Positions 38,704-51,245 are shown, counted from the stretch's first letter. The stretch: 64,000 nucleotides of DNA from Chinchilla lanigera (GCF_000276665.1 NW_004955418.1:773169-837168), one strand, 5' to 3'. Numbers and translations: made by a program. Notes: generated by a model not told the origin, from the letters alone.

Positions 38704-39677
38704 TGGGCCTAACAGAGAATCTGTAGGAGCTATAACCACCAGAAGTGCCACAGGGGTGGAGCCATCCAAGCCCTTTGGAGCTCACAATTTGCCACAGATT
38801 GCCTCAGATGCTGGATGTGGAACTACAGGACTTAATGTTTTCCCTGATGGATTTTGGACTTGCTTTGATCCCATTCCTTTGTATTCCCCTGTTTGTAATT
38901 TTTGGAAAGAAAATGCTTATTTTGTACCATTGAATGTTGGAAGTGTCTAACTTTCATTTGTATAGGAGCTTGCAACTAAGAGTTGCCTTATATCTCAGAG
39001 GAGACTTGGGACTTGGACTTTTCAGCAAAACTGTTGTGGCTCTGGCAACTCTTAGAGATGGACTAAATGCCTTTTGCGTAAAGGGATATGCATGAATCTT
39101 TGGGAGTCCAGAAGTGAAATGTTATAGTTCTAATGTAATATAATGTTGATAGACTTAATATTGGTTCATAAGGATTGTTAAACCTGTGTTATAATGTTCA
39201 AGTTGTGAAATGATAAGAATAAGCACGTCTTTGTACCTGGAGACCAGTTTAAAGAAATGCATCTGGTTGCCAAGTTGACAAGAGGTGGATTGCCATGGTT
39301 GATACACTGTGTCAACTTGAGAAGTTTAGAAGTTTAAGCAACTCAGCAGGGGCCCAGGGTCCTCACTTTGTAAACATCCTCATCCTGTGCAAGAGGATGC
39401 CATGGGAGGTGATGTAAGTGCTACATACACCCATCCTAGGGAGTGGTACCCTCTTTACAATATAAGGGAGGAAAAGAGGTTTCCTCTTCCCCCTTTTGCT
39501 CTTGTTGCTTTGTTGTCTTCTGCCACCTTGAAGTGTTGCACCTGTGCCATGCCACCCTGCCTTGGAGCCAGCTGTGGACTGAAACCTCCACAAACTGTGA
39601 GCTAAATAAACCTTTCCTTCATTAATTTTGTGTGTTGGGTATTTTGTCTCAGCAACAAGAGAAAAGTAACTAAGACA
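38704..39677 (+). mobile_element. LTR-like element with TG...CA ends inside L1
   Basis: A 974-bp non-L1 block starts TGGGCC and ends AAGACA, contains AATAAA at 39605-39610 about 70 nt before its end, and has no open frame of note. These are features of a solo LTR of the MaLR/ERVL kind, though I cannot assign a family. It is bracketed by a perfect 22-bp direct repeat of L1 sequence (38682-38703 and 39678-39699). That proves it is an insertion but is far longer than the 4-6 bp duplication an LTR integrase makes. A related-looking tail occurs at 45230-45570. Confidence 0.65.
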
Positions 39678-40844
39678 AATACAGATGCAAAAATCCTCAA
39701 AAAATACTGGCAAGCCAAATCTAGCAACCTATTAAAAGGATTATACACCACAGCCAAGTGGAATATATTTTAGGAATGTAAGGGTAATTGAACATCCAAA
39801 AATCTATCAATGTAATACAACACACTAACAGCATGAAGAGGGAGAAAAGACATGATCATCTCAACTGATACAGCAAAGGCATTTGACAAAATCCAACACT
39901 CTTTCATAATAAAAGCACTCAATGAAAACTAGGAATAGAAAGGACCATCCTCAAATGATAAAGAACATTTATGAAAGGCCCAACGCTGATACCATACTCA
40001 AAAAGGAGAGACTGAAAGTTTTCCTCCTAAGATTAAAAGCAAGGAAGAGCAAAGAGACCAAAAAAAAAAGCAAGAATACTAAAGCTCATGTCATAAAATT
40101 ATATAACCTTAATAGAATATAACCTATTTCTATCCAACATTGTACTGAGAGTCCTGGCCAGAGCAATCAGGCAAGAAGAAGAAAACACCAAATTGGAAAG
40201 AAAGGAATAAAACTATCTCTAGTTGAAGGTGATATCATTTTATATGTAGAAAATCCTAACGAATCTACAGGGGAAAAAAACAACAAATTTAGCCAAGTTG
40301 CAGAATACAAAATCAATGCAAAAATCACTTGCATTTCCAGGAAATAACAATGAATAATCAGAAAATAAAATTAAGACGATTCCATTTACAATAGCATCAA
40401 AAAGAATAAAATGTCCAGGAATAAATTTAACCAAGGGCTGAATTATTTATATACTCAAAACTACAAATGATTGCTAAAAAAAATTAAAGAAGACCTAAAT
40501 CCACAGAAAGGCATTCTGTTTTCACTGTTGGAACACTTAATATTGTTAAGATGGTTATACTCCCAAAGCTTATCTACATATTCAATGAAATCCCAGGGGC
40601 CTTTTTTTTTTTTTTTGGCAGAAATGTAAATGCTGAACCTCAAATGTGTTTGGCATTGCAAGAAAACTCCGCACAGCCAAAACAATCTTAAAACCAAACA
40701 AAGTTCAAAGACTCAAACTTTCTATTTTCAAAACTTACTACAAAGGTATAGTAATCAATGTGGAGGGTTGCTACTGGCATAAGGATAGACACATTAATCG
40801 GTAGAACAGAATAGTCAGAAAATAAATTTATAATTTAAGGTCAA

Positions 40845-41010
40845 CTTTTTTTTTTTTTTTTTTTGTCTTTTTTGAGACAGAGTCTCACTATGCAGTTCAG
40901 GCTGGCCTTCAACTCACTTTGTAGCCCAGGCTGGCCTCGAACTCGCAGCAATCCTCCTGCCTCAGCCTCCTGAGTGCTGGAATTACAGGTGTGCACCACC
41001 ACGAGGTCAA
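40845..41010 (-). mobile_element. B1-like SINE, antisense, inside L1
   Basis: Read on +, a T run is followed by 'gagacagagtctcactatgc', 'cctcctgagtgctggaatta' and 'caggtgtgcaccaccacgag'. L1 sequence resumes directly after ('aggtcaactgatttttgaca'). Confidence 0.9.
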
Positions 41011-41689
41011 CTGATTTTTGACAAATGTGCCAATACTACCTAATGGGAAAGAATAATCTCTTCAATAAATTATGAATATATGAATGCAAATAAATGAAAT
41101 TGGCTCTTTACCTCATACCATGTACAATAACTCAAAATGGATCAAAAACTGCAGTGTAAGAACTAGACCTATAAAACTTAGAAGAAAATGTAAGGGTAAA
41201 TCTTCATGCCCTTGCATTTGGCAATGACTTATTTATAACATAAGCACAAACAACAAAAGAAGGAAGACAAATTGGACTTTGACAAAATTAATAACTTTTG
41301 CGCCTCAGAGGACTACCAAGAAAGTATAACAACAACCCACAGATTAAAAAGAAATATTTACATATCATATATCTGATAAGGACCTAGTACCCAGAATATA
41401 TAAAGACCTCAGGATGCAACAATAACAAGACAAACAAACCAATTTGAAATGGGTAAAAAATTTAAGGAGACATTTCTCCAAAGAAGAGACACAAATGGCC
41501 AACAAACTCATGAAACCTTAACACCAGTAGTCAGTAGGGAAACATAAAAGCACAGTAAGATATCATCACATATTCACTAAGATGGCTGTAGTTTTTAAAG
41601 AAAAAACAAAGTTGGTGAGAATGCAGAGAAATTGGAGCTAGGGTTATTTCTAGTGGGAATGTAAAGTATGAAGTATGATCAAAATATAC

Positions 41690-42395
41690 AGTGAATGTTT
41701 AAATTTTAAAATTTATTGTAGTAAAAGACACTGCCATTAACTCCCCTCACTTTGAATCCACTTATCCCATCGTTACTGCCACTTTCTGAAGCAGTTCTAG
41801 AAGTCCTCTTTCCTGAGGGTCTTTATGGAGTATGATTTTAAAATACAGTGAAAAAAATAAATAAAAATAAAAATACAGTGAATGGTGATACGAGGTTCCA
41901 AGCAGTGGCTTATAAAAACATTATAAAGTGTCTCCATTCACTTATTCACCAGCTCTGGCACTGTACAAGTTCAGGCTCTTCCCCAAAAGTCAAAATGACC
42001 ATGAAAGGTGAACGTTCTGAATCAGTTCAGGACATCAAGGCAGCCATGACACTGCAGCTAAAGACACTCACAAAAATGGATTTCCAAAACTGCTTCAGAA
42101 AGTTGCAAGAATGATGGGATAAGTGTGTTCAAAGCAAGGGGGAATATTCTGAGGAAGATTGGAGACAATATGTCTTTTACTGCAATAATTTTTTTTTGTA
42201 GACAGGGTTTCACTATGCAGTTCAGGCTGGCCTTGAATTCACTTTGTAGCTGCACTTTGAACTTGCAGAGATTCTCCTGCCTCAACCTCCTAAATGCTGG
42301 AATTGCAGGTATGCTCCACCATACTTGGCCTAATAATTTTTTTTATTTAAACATTCGTCATAGTACTCCAGTCACTAGGGTAAACATTTTGGCAC
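41690..42395. mobile_element. Mariner transposon remnants in inverted orientation
   Basis: L1 sequence stops near 41690 and resumes near 42395. Between, on +, 41930-42190 encodes the C-terminal part of a Tc1/mariner transposase: YSPALALYKFRLFPK (compare the family signature YSPDLAP), then KVKMTMKGERSESVQDIKA, DFQNCFRKLQE, stop, WDKCVQSKGEYSEEDWRQYV. It has one extra A after LFPK, a TGA at 42112-42114 and loss of the signature Asp, which in DD34D mariners is the third catalytic residue. On -, 41850-41700 encodes KEDF.NCFRKWQ.RWDKWIQS, the same region again. Both outer ends show a tttaaacattc-like sequence. A B1 lies at 42190-42335. This is a dead element. Confidence 0.8.
42190..42335 (-). mobile_element. 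B1-like SINE, antisense, inside mariner block
   Basis: 'gtagacagggtttcactatg', 'gttcaggctggccttgaatt' and 'gtatgctccaccatacttgg' on + show an antisense B1 with its T run at 42186-42197. Confidence 0.85.
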
Positions 42396-43045
42396 TTCCT
42401 TAAAGAGTTAAATGTAGAATTATCGCATGACTCAGCAAGCCTGCCTTAGGTACATACCCAAAAGAATGGAAAACAGATGTTCAAACAAAAATTGGTACAT
42501 GAAGCTCATAGTGCCTCTTTGGGCACTGTAGGGAGACAAATTCATGATGCCAAAAGGTGGACACAAGCCAAATATCCTTCAGCAGATTAATGGACAACAA
42601 AGTGTGGCATATCTATACAGCTGAATACTATCTGGCAATAACGAAGAATGAAGTAGTGATACATGCTACAACACAGAGGAACCTGGAAAATGTACCAAGT
42701 GAAATAAGCCCAACAAAAAGGACAGATATTGCATTGTACAATGACTCCACTCATGTGAAACATCTCCCAGAGACAAAACCACAGAGACAGAAAGCAGATT
42801 AGAATTTTCTAGGAGCTGGGGAAGGAGGGAATAGGCAGTGACTTCCAAGGAGTATGAGCGTTCTTTCTGAGGTGATTAAAAAGCTTGAAACTAGATAGTG
42901 ATAATGGCTGTATATCACTGAGGATATACTTAATGCCATTACATTGTACATTTTTAAATGGTTAAAATAATAAATTTTATTTTGTGAGTATTCTACCAAT
43001 AAAATATATCAGTAAGGTTATAAAAGATTTTTATGACATAAAAGG

Positions 43046-43215
43046 TAGAACTGGGCATGATGGCACACGCCTGTAACGCCAGCACTTGGGAGGCTGAGGC
43101 AGGAGGATCCCCATGAGTTCAAGGCCAGCCTGCACTGCATAGTGAGTTCAAGGGCAGGCTGAAGTGCATAGTGAAACCCTATCTCAAAAAAAAAAAAAAA
43201 AAAAAAAAAAAACCA
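43046..43215 (+). mobile_element. B1-like SINE with long poly(A)
   Basis: 'actgggcatgatggcacacg', 'cacttgggaggctgaggcag' and about 30 A at the end. It lies directly downstream of the L1 3' end. Confidence 0.9.
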
Positions 43216-44149
43216 CTATAGAATACATTGTCCTTTAAAGTTCACATGACACATTTAGTAAAATTGATCTCTATCTACACCAAAACGCCACACTGAACAA
43301 ACTGCAAAGGAGTGAGATCATACTGGATAAGTTTTCTGCTTCATCATCATGCAGGGTGGCGGGGAAGATGTATCTAGTTCATTCCAAAACTCAAGAAAAG
43401 TACGTGATCTGGGATTTCTGAGTTCCCAGTTCCTCCCTTCCCACTGCATTTGGGTCAACAGCACGCAAAGGCTGCCCTTGGCCCTTAGACATCAGCCACA
43501 TCTTCTGTCTCCCAGCAGAAACAAGTCACAGCCGATCTAGCCACAGCCCCACCCCACAGCCGAGGCCCTGCTGTCTCAGGCCAGGGTGACCATCTTCCCA
43601 AGCCCATCTCCTTACCAGGGCAGAGGCTGGGTGGGTGGGGCTGCTGCCTAGGCCATCATCCTGACAGCGAAACCAGGCCACTGCCTTTGACACCACAGGA
43701 GTCCAGGATTTAAGGCTCACTACGGAAGGGACACGAGTTAGGACAAGCAGGATGAAAGCCCAGGTCATCTTCAGGGAGAAGAGGGCTGAACAAAAGTCCT
43801 CTGGACAGGGAAACACTTGCTGCTATTTGCAAATCCTGATGAAGTCTTAATTACACTGGTATTCCCTGTCTGAAGTTCTGTCGCCCTCTGTTCTGTCATC
43901 CCCTTCCCCCTCATGGCCTTCCGGGTAGCAGACACACCCTGCGTCTATCCCTCAAATCCCCCACCATCCTACACCAGAACCCCTCGCCCAGCAACTCACC
44001 CCCATGCCTCAAGCAACCAGCGTCTGGGAAAACTCAGGCCTCTCCTGAAACACAACTCATCTCTGTCTCGGCTTGGGACCCCTGGAGTGACCCGCACTGC
44101 TGCCCCTCTCCTCGGCCTCCTGCTTGGTGGTTCCCTGAACCCAACTTCA

Positions 44150-45190
44150 GTCCACTGACCAGCGCTGGAGGCTGCAGAACCGAGGCACCGCTCAGCTCTC
44201 TCTCCATCCCCCAGTAACCCAAGCTGTCACCCTCTCCAGGTTGGAGGCCGAAAATCGCCATGTTCTGACACCCTCCTCCTCCAGCTCACCCCAGGACCTA
44301 CCGCCGCCAATACCCCATTTCAGGTGCACACTCCTGACCCATCCTCTATCCTTCCACTTCACCCACCACTAAAACCCTCACTCAACAACCCTTTGACCCT
44401 CTGTTAAAGTGCAGGTGTCCTTCCTTCCTTTTTATTCCCCTTAGATTCCACGCCCCAGCATTAACCACTTCCCTGTGAATGTTCTCTTGCCCCTTTCTGC
44501 TTCTGTCATATTTGGTTAGAAAAAATCAGCCAAGGTAAAACCCAACCTGTTTCCTTCACTGTGCCTGGGTCGAAGCCCAACCACATGAATGAGCTTGAAG
44601 AAGAATCCAAAGTCCTGGTTGCATTCTATATCCACAACCACAATCAAATAGGAGTGGAGATGTCCACAGCGCTACTACACCTTGCCAGGGTGTCTGCTCC
44701 CCATTCTCCAACATGGCCATGGACACTTTCTTCTCTCCCTTAAGCTTCAAGATGCCCATAGTAGACATTATGGTTCCCTCTTCAATTCCTTCTCCCTTCT
44801 CTCTGACTCTCTTTCTTCTCCTGGCTTCTGAGACAGCACACTCCTGATTTTTCTCTGACCTCTTTAGCTGTCTCACAGTCTCTCCTGGGTCCGGGTTTCC
44901 TCAAATATTTCTGGGCCTCAGAGTTACCATCAGCCTGCCCCTCTCCCCAGGGCACTCACCCAGACCCATGGCTTTAAGTCCCATTATGCCAGTAACCACA
45001 CCCTCATCTCTTCAGCCCACATACCTCCACTGGGCCCCAGACTCATTGATCCCACTGTCGCCTCAATGTCCCCATGTTGATGTCCAACAGACACCACCAA
45101 CACAACGTGTTAGAAATGGGACTCAAGTTCCACCTCTCCCCGACTCACTCAAACATAAAAGTTTAACCCCATAACTGGAAATAGCACCCA
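44150..45190 (+). repeat. Ancient interspersed repeat, class uncertain
   Basis: C/T-rich sequence with 'acctctttagctgtctcaca', 'ccatggctttaagtcccatt', 'gggccccagactcattgatc' and 'gatgtccaacagacaccacc' resembles a common old mammalian dispersed repeat. I recognise the pattern but cannot name the family with certainty. Confidence 0.4.
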
Positions 45191-45229
45191 AGCTAGCCAG
45201 ATGCTGAAGCTATCTGTGACAGTAAAGCT

Positions 45230-45570
45230 GGATGTTCAACCTGATTGACTTCAGACCAAACTAGGGGATTAGTAGAGCATACTTCATGGAATGTCTGGGT
45301 ATGCCATGGAGGCATGATCTTGGCTACTATGTCTGGCCTGGCCCCTTCCTTTCTGGCACTGTCCCTTGCTCTGCCTCTGCCATAAAATGAGAATATTCCT
45401 CTGCCAAGTTTTCCCACCATGATGCTCCTGCTTTGGAGAGAGCCTGCCATGGACTGAACCCTCTGAAACTGTGAACCAAATAAGCCTCTGCTTCGTTACG
45501 TCATGGGTGTCACATAAGCTGCTGGTGCAGGTATTTTATCCAGTGACAGGAAAACTGACCAGCAAACTGT
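45230..45570 (+). mobile_element. LTR-like remnant related to 38704-39677
   Basis: 'atggactgaaccctctgaaa', 'ctgtgaaccaaataagcctc', 'aggtattttatccagtgaca' parallel the end of the LTR-like element at 39570-39677 ('ctgtggactgaaacctccac', 'gtgagctaaataaacctttc', 'gggtattttgtctcagcaac'). Confidence 0.5.
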
Positions 45571-45714
45571 CATTATTATTCCTCTTTCACTGACCAACCC
45601 CATCAGCAGGTCTTGTCAGACAAACCTCCAAGAGGTCTCCCTCTGCAGTCCCTCCCCTCCATGTCTACCACCCTGTCTGCCCAAGCCCCCATCACTTATC
45701 TCTCACCTTCCCAC

Positions 45715-45905
45715 ACACCAACAGCCACTATGGAAACAGTTTTGTGGATCTTCAAAAAGTTAAACACAGCAGAATGACGCAGCAAGTCCATTCCTAGGTG
45801 TAGACTCGAAGAACTGAAAACAGGTGTTCAAACACAAACTTGTTCACAGACGTTCATTCATAGTTGCCCTATAGCCAAGTAGCCATAGGCGGAAAGCAAC
45901 CTTCC
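45715..45905 (+). mobile_element. L1 3' fragment
   Basis: 'ccactatggaaacagttttg', 'caaaaagttaaacacagcag' and 'catagttgccctatagccaa' are L1 ORF2 3'-end phrases, in sense on +. Confidence 0.7.
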
Positions 45906-46604
45906 TGGCCCCTTTGCGTGGCATTCAGACCAGATCTTTCTGTGACTGGCCCTTGCTGATCCTCCAGGTCTCTGCCTGGAGGCCCTGGAGGCCTTCCCTG
46001 ACCTGTTCATTCCCTTAGTACCCACCCCTTCTTGTAACCATGTGTTGCTCCCTGTGTGCTGCTATGTCCTCTAACTAGAAGGTAGCTTCCCAAGCCAGGG
46101 TTCCTTCTCCTGTTTTTTCATGAAACACAAGTGCTGTTCAGCAGAAAGGATAGTTGTTGAGCCTCCAACCCCAAGAGTCCATGCACATCCTCACCCAGGC
46201 TATGCTCATCCAAAGAGTTTACACTGTCCATCCTGCTCCCCCTCTGAGCAGAACTCTTTCCATAGGTACCAGCATAGCCTGTATTCCTAGGATCCTCACA
46301 TTCCACCAGGCACCCAGTCCCTGTCTAACAAGGGGCAGAGGGAGGGGAGAGCAAGAGAACAGAACACAGCATGGGGTCCTCTGAAGAGTTCACAGGACTG
46401 TGACTACCAGGCCGTGGGCAAAGCAGTCCTCCTGTGCCATCTCAGTACAACCTCAAAGGAGCTACACAAATGATGGGGAAACAGAGGCTCAGCGAGGTAA
46501 GCAGCTTGCTCCAGGCCACACGACTGTCCAGTGGAGAAACGTAGAGAGTCCTGACCCAGAATCCTCGTTCTTAGTCACTGGGCAATGCTGCCTCAAGAGA
46601 GATA

Positions 46605-46790
46605 GGAAGATACACGCAGTGGTGCCCACCTGTAACCCCAGCTCTTCAGGAGGCAGAGGCATGGAAAGTTCCAGACCAGCCTGGGCAACAATAAAATTTT
46701 AAAAAGGGCTGGGGAGGTAGCTCAACAGTACACCATTTGCCCAGCATGAGCAAGGTCCTGGATTTGATCCCCAACACCAAAACCAAGAGA
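46605..46790 (+). mobile_element. B1 fragment followed by ID SINE
   Basis: A short B1-like part ('ggtgcccacctgtaacccca') is followed by an ID part ('gggctggggaggtagctcaa', 'ggatttgatccccaacacca'). Confidence 0.75.
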
Positions 46791-47499
46791 AGGGAGGGTA
46801 CAGATTCTCAGTACCTGTTTGCATCAAGTACAAAGGCCCTGAATTCCTGAGCTACAAAGTAGTTTCTCCTCACCAACAGCATTAATGCGGATCACAGGCA
46901 GCTAAGGCCACCAAGCAGGCTGTTCCCCCCTTGGGGACCACGGAACAGGGGCTGCTGCCTCACCAGAAGTGCTCAGCAGCAGAGATGGCATCCAAAGCTG
47001 TCAGGCAGGCTAGGTGGGGACAGGTGCGGAGGTATTTTCAGGGCCTCTTCAAGGTGGCCAGTGACACCTGCTCCGTGAGCAACAAGAAGTGGCCTTGGAA
47101 CCCTGTGGGTTTGTGAGCCTGGGAATACACATGGCATCCCTCCCGTTCTCCCCTCAGGGAGCACCCCAGGCTGATGTCCTAACGTCGTCGCACGTTTGCT
47201 CTTCTGGAAGAGGGTACATGGGGCTGGCTCAGGCTACCCCTCCCCTCCCCTAGGCCTGCTCCAGCTGCCACCGGAGGTCCTGGCCTGGCCCTCCAAGGGC
47301 CTGCAGCCTGAGCACATAGGCTTGCTGTCATTTAAGTTTTAATATGCATCCAGGACACTACTGTTATCCTTATGTATGCAAATGTGTAAGTATCATATAT
47401 GACTGTTTATAATAAACTCCTTACTAGGAGCTGGGCCCTGACACTCGATGTTGTGTTGATTACTGCTCTTCATCCTCGACAAGAACTTCAGGAAAAATC

Positions 47500-47620
47500 A
47501 TTATTCTCCTCACAAACAGATGCAGAATCTAAGACTCAGAGAGGGCCAGTGATTCGCCAGGGTCACACAGCGATGAAGGCAAGAGTAGGGCGTGAAGTGT
47601 TTCCCAGTTCTTCCACCACC
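47500..47620 (-). repeat. MIR SINE remnant, antisense
   Basis: 'gactcagagagggccagtga' and 'ttcgccagggtcacacagcg' on + match the reverse complement of the MIR core. Confidence 0.55.
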
Positions 47621-48361
47621 ACCTAGACTTCCCCGGTTAACTCTGCGGCCAGGCACACTGACCTGCTGTCCCCAAGTCGCAGAAATACCCTGAGCTCAAC
47701 AGCGGGCTCCGACCACTGCTGGGGGCGATGGGTGGGGCCAATGGTGTGATGGGGGACACAGAGGCAGCATGGAGAGGGCTCACGAGGGCATGCACACCAC
47801 TAGCGACACTCACCACCTGAGGGGGTTCAGGAGCGCCCAGAGAGGGTCCCCGCAGCACAGGAGAGAAGAGGCATTAGTTAGAGAGCCATGAGGAAAGACA
47901 AGGGGCAGCCTGCGCATGGACCAGGTCCAGCCTCCCAGCAGCGCCCCACACCTCCCAGGCCTCTTGTGGTCCTGCGGGGGTGAAGGAGGTGCCGCGAAGG
48001 CCTCTCACGAATAGCCTACTGTTTGGTCAGCAGGGGCTGCCTGGCTTGGTATTACAGGCAGCCACATTCAGGCTTAAGCTGGGAAGAGCCCCCAGCATTT
48101 TAGCGATGAGTGGCGTGGACCCGCCTAGGGCACACATCTTATTTAGCGCATCCTGAACACACATATGCCCAACCATTCTCACTGCCATGGATGGGGCCGG
48201 AAGCCTGGCAGATCCCAGGAAGATCAAACTGTACTAGAATGGGACCAAGTCTAGAAACCAAGTTGCCAACTCCCAGGTCTGCTAAAAGAAACACAGGAAG
48301 GGAGCTGGGGAAACGGCGCGCGGAGGGCGCCTCAGCCTGCCACCTCCCTCCCCCAACTCAC

Positions 48362-48420
48362 ATGTCCATGCAGGTCCGTGTTGAGCAGCATCAGGGCACA
48401 GGTGAGCGTGTGGATCCCGT
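48362..48420 (-). CDS. PSD2: PSD2 coding exon 6 (59-nt, Sec7 active-site motif)
   Basis: A 59-nt exon between GATTTAG and GTGAGT completes an Asp codon and encodes GIHTLTCALMLLNTDLHGH (residues 405-424). ALMLLNTDLHG is the second conserved Sec7 motif, which with the glutamic finger forms the ARF-binding site. The exon is far from its neighbours (13 kb to exon 7, 0.6 kb to exon 5). It was found by the motif on the - strand and confirmed by phase. Confidence 0.95.
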
Positions 48421-48970
48421 CTAAATCAGAGATGGCAGTACCCTCAGTGTGAGCCCCACCCCCAGCTCTCCCCCCGTCTCCCGACAGCGCCCACCTGGAG
48501 GCCTCGGGGGCAGGAAGCAGCCAGCCACCTATCCTCAGGGCTGAGGCCTGCGTGATGCCCCCACCTGCCCTACCACAGTGCCAGTCACTTGCCTGCCTCA
48601 GGTCAGGGCCGTCCCCTCCCTCAGAGGGAACCCGGCAGCCTTGGGCTGCTCTAGCCAGACGCCTGCCCCTGTGCCAGATTCACCTTGAACCTCAGGCCCA
48701 GCAGTGGCTCTGGGTCCTGGGCCATGGCTCTGCTTTGGCCTGTGTCCAGAATCTCTGGGATCCAGGTCCATCTACCGGGCAAGTCCCCAACCAGGAGTCC
48801 CACTCCACCAAGAGTCAGCATGGTGGCAGGGCCCCAGGGTGTGTGAAGACTCACAGGACTAAATCTCTAAGACTGCGGGCTGTGAGGCACTGGGAAAGAT
48901 GCTGGGCAAGACGTCTGCAGCTCTCTGGCCCAGCAGGCAGCCCCACTCCTGTGCCATCATTATCCACTCA

Positions 48971-49345
<375 letters not shown>

Positions 49346-49975
49346 TCATTGCCACCTTCTCCCCACCTCAGCCCCTACAGCCTTTCTACTCCATCCTCTC
49401 ACACCACCTTCCCCACCCACCCCGCCACCCACCCTCTGTCCTTGTCCTCTCCCGCCTGTCCTCCATCCGAAGCCTGCGCACTGCTCCCAGCACCTCTTTA
49501 GCGCCAGCACTGTCTGCAGCTCCCCAGTGCCTGCACGGTTGAGCCCCCTACTGGGCGAGCACACAAGGCCTCCAAGCCAGTACCTGTGGCTCTGACCGAG
49601 AGCTGGCGCCCTGGACACTTTCCCAGTCTCCCTCTCTACCATGGGATCTTGGGATTCTCTGAGGACAGAGTAGCTGCTGCAACAGACAGACACCGAGAAC
49701 GGTGGCAACAGTGGGTTTTCTAAAGCTGTCAGGAAACTGCTGAGGCAAAAAAGATCACAAGGGCCAAGATCCTGGAAACAAGAGGCCCGAGAAGGGGGCT
49801 CATCTGCTGCTTTCACCTGAGGACACTGCTGACTAAAAGCACAGGTGGGGGGCAAGACAGCAGGGGGCATTCAGGGGCTGGAGAGACAAATCTGGAGATC
49901 GGAGGGGCTGTAAGCACACAGCCAGGTATATGCCAGATTCCACAGGGTGGAGGGAAAGAGGCTAAAAAGCTAAAA

Positions 49976-50128
49976 TGAGCTGGGTGTGGTGGCACACCCC
50001 TGCAATCCCCAGCACTAAGAGGCTGAGACAGGAGGATTGCTGTGAGTTCAGGCCAGTATGTGCTACACAGTTGAGTTCAAAGCCAGTTTCAACTACATAG
50101 CAAGACCCTGTCTCAGAAAACGAAAAAA
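49976..50128 (+). mobile_element. B1-like SINE
   Basis: 'gagctgggtgtggtggcaca', 'ctaagaggctgagacaggag' and 'tagcaagaccctgtctcaga' in sense. Confidence 0.85.
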
Positions 50129-50694
50129 AAGCTAAAAGGAAAGCCTGGGAAATAGAGGGTTTTGTTCTTGGCTTTCTTTTGTTTTTTGTTTTTGTTTTTG
50201 TTTTGGCAATCTTGCTGCACTGAGGAGGCAAAATAAAGATTCAGAATCCACCAAGAGGCAAAGTCCAGTGACCACACTAGGCTCCTTGTGGAAAGTTCTG
50301 AGCTTTTTCCAAGATCAGGGCAAACCCTGAGCCTCACCAACCTTCAGTGCTTTGTCCCCGCAGCCAGCTGTGCTTGGATTAGGACCATGTCCCCAGGCTC
50401 CCTTCTCACTGCCAGCAAAGGACAGAGTACACAGGAGGAACACAGAACAATCTAGAGCCACTGTAGCCCAGTACAGAGTGTGTAGCAGTAAGTAAAAAAA
50501 TTACTCAACATGCAAAGAAACAGCATAAATGATGGGAAGCCAAGAGAAAAACAAGCAGTAGAAACAGGTACACATGATTCAGATGATGCCAATGTCAGAG
50601 ATGCAAACAGGGACTTTAATATGTCCAAAAACAGAGGGAAAGACAGAGAAAATTAGTGAAAAATGGAGAACTACCCAGAGAATAAAAATCTTTT

Positions 50695-50905
50695 CTTTTT
50701 TTTTTTTTGGCAGTACTGCAGCTTGAACCCAGGGCCATTTGCATACTAGAAAAGTGCTCTGCCACTGAGCTACATTCCCAGCCTTTTTTATTTTCTTGAG
50801 ACAGGATCTCCCTCAGTTGCCCAGGTTGACATCAGTCTTGCAATCCTTCTGCCTCAGCCTCCCAAGTAACTGGGATTATAGGCATGCATCACTGTTCCCA
50901 GCCCA
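50695..50905 (-). mobile_element. B1-ID chimeric SINE, antisense
   Basis: On + the order is T run, antisense ID ('gcttgaacccagggccattt', 'ctgccactgagctacattcc') then antisense B1 ('cttgagacaggatctccctc', 'taactgggattataggcatg'). This is the reverse complement of the B1-ID fusion seen elsewhere in the window. Confidence 0.85.
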
Positions 50906-51106
50906 GAATCTATTTTTAAAGTTTAAATAAGATGGAAATCCTGGAACTGAAAAATATGGTAACAGAAAATTAAAACTCGATAAATGGACTTAATGGCATA
51001 CTGAACACAGAAAAAAGGATAAGTGAAGTGGAAGCAGGTCAACAGAAAATATCCCAATCATAGCCGAGAAAAAAGAATAGAAATGACATCTTTTTCAAAA
51101 GTACAA

Positions 51107-51245
51107 GAGACGCTGGGTATGGTGGTGCATGCCTGTAATCTCAGCAGGCTGAGTCAGGAGGATTGCCTCAACTTCAAGCCAGAATGAGTTTAAGGCCAGG
51201 GGAAACTATATAGCGAGACCCTGTCTCAAAAAAAAAAAAAAAAAG
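51107..51245 (+). mobile_element. B1-like SINE
   Basis: 'gctgggtatggtggtgcatg', 'cctgtaatctcagcaggctg' and a poly(A) run at about 51228-51244. Confidence 0.85.

Larger units (their letters stand above)
37480..43015 (+). mobile_element. L1 LINE, mostly ORF2 and 3'UTR, with nested insertions
   Basis: Degenerate L1 ORF2 can be followed in sense along 5.5 kb. The order is an endonuclease-like part (about 37480-38340), reverse-transcriptase-like phrases ('aggaccagatggcctcattg', 'atgcaaaaatcctca', 'ataaaactatctctag') and the C-terminal part ('aggaagacaaattggacttt', 'catttctccaaagaagagac'). The 3' end follows ('tacatacccaaaagaatgga', 'agacagaaagcagattagaa'). It is split by a B1 (37762-37945), an LTR-like element (38704-39677), another B1 (40845-41010) and a mariner block (41690-42395). 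Stops and frameshifts are numerous and no ORF survives. More than one L1 copy may be involved. Confidence 0.85.

Noticed and set aside
38745..38950. Two 62-64 codon frames as possible micropeptides
   Set aside because: They lie inside the LTR-like repeat and show no start context or conservation that could be judged here.
41848..42114. 88-codon + strand frame as a possible new small gene
   Set aside because: It encodes the decayed C-terminal part of a mariner transposase with a frameshift at its start and a premature stop.
49346..49870. 174-codon minus-strand frame
   Set aside because: Pro/Ser/Gly-rich translation of C-rich intron DNA, not needed to join PSD2 exons 4 and 5 and without matching splice phases.
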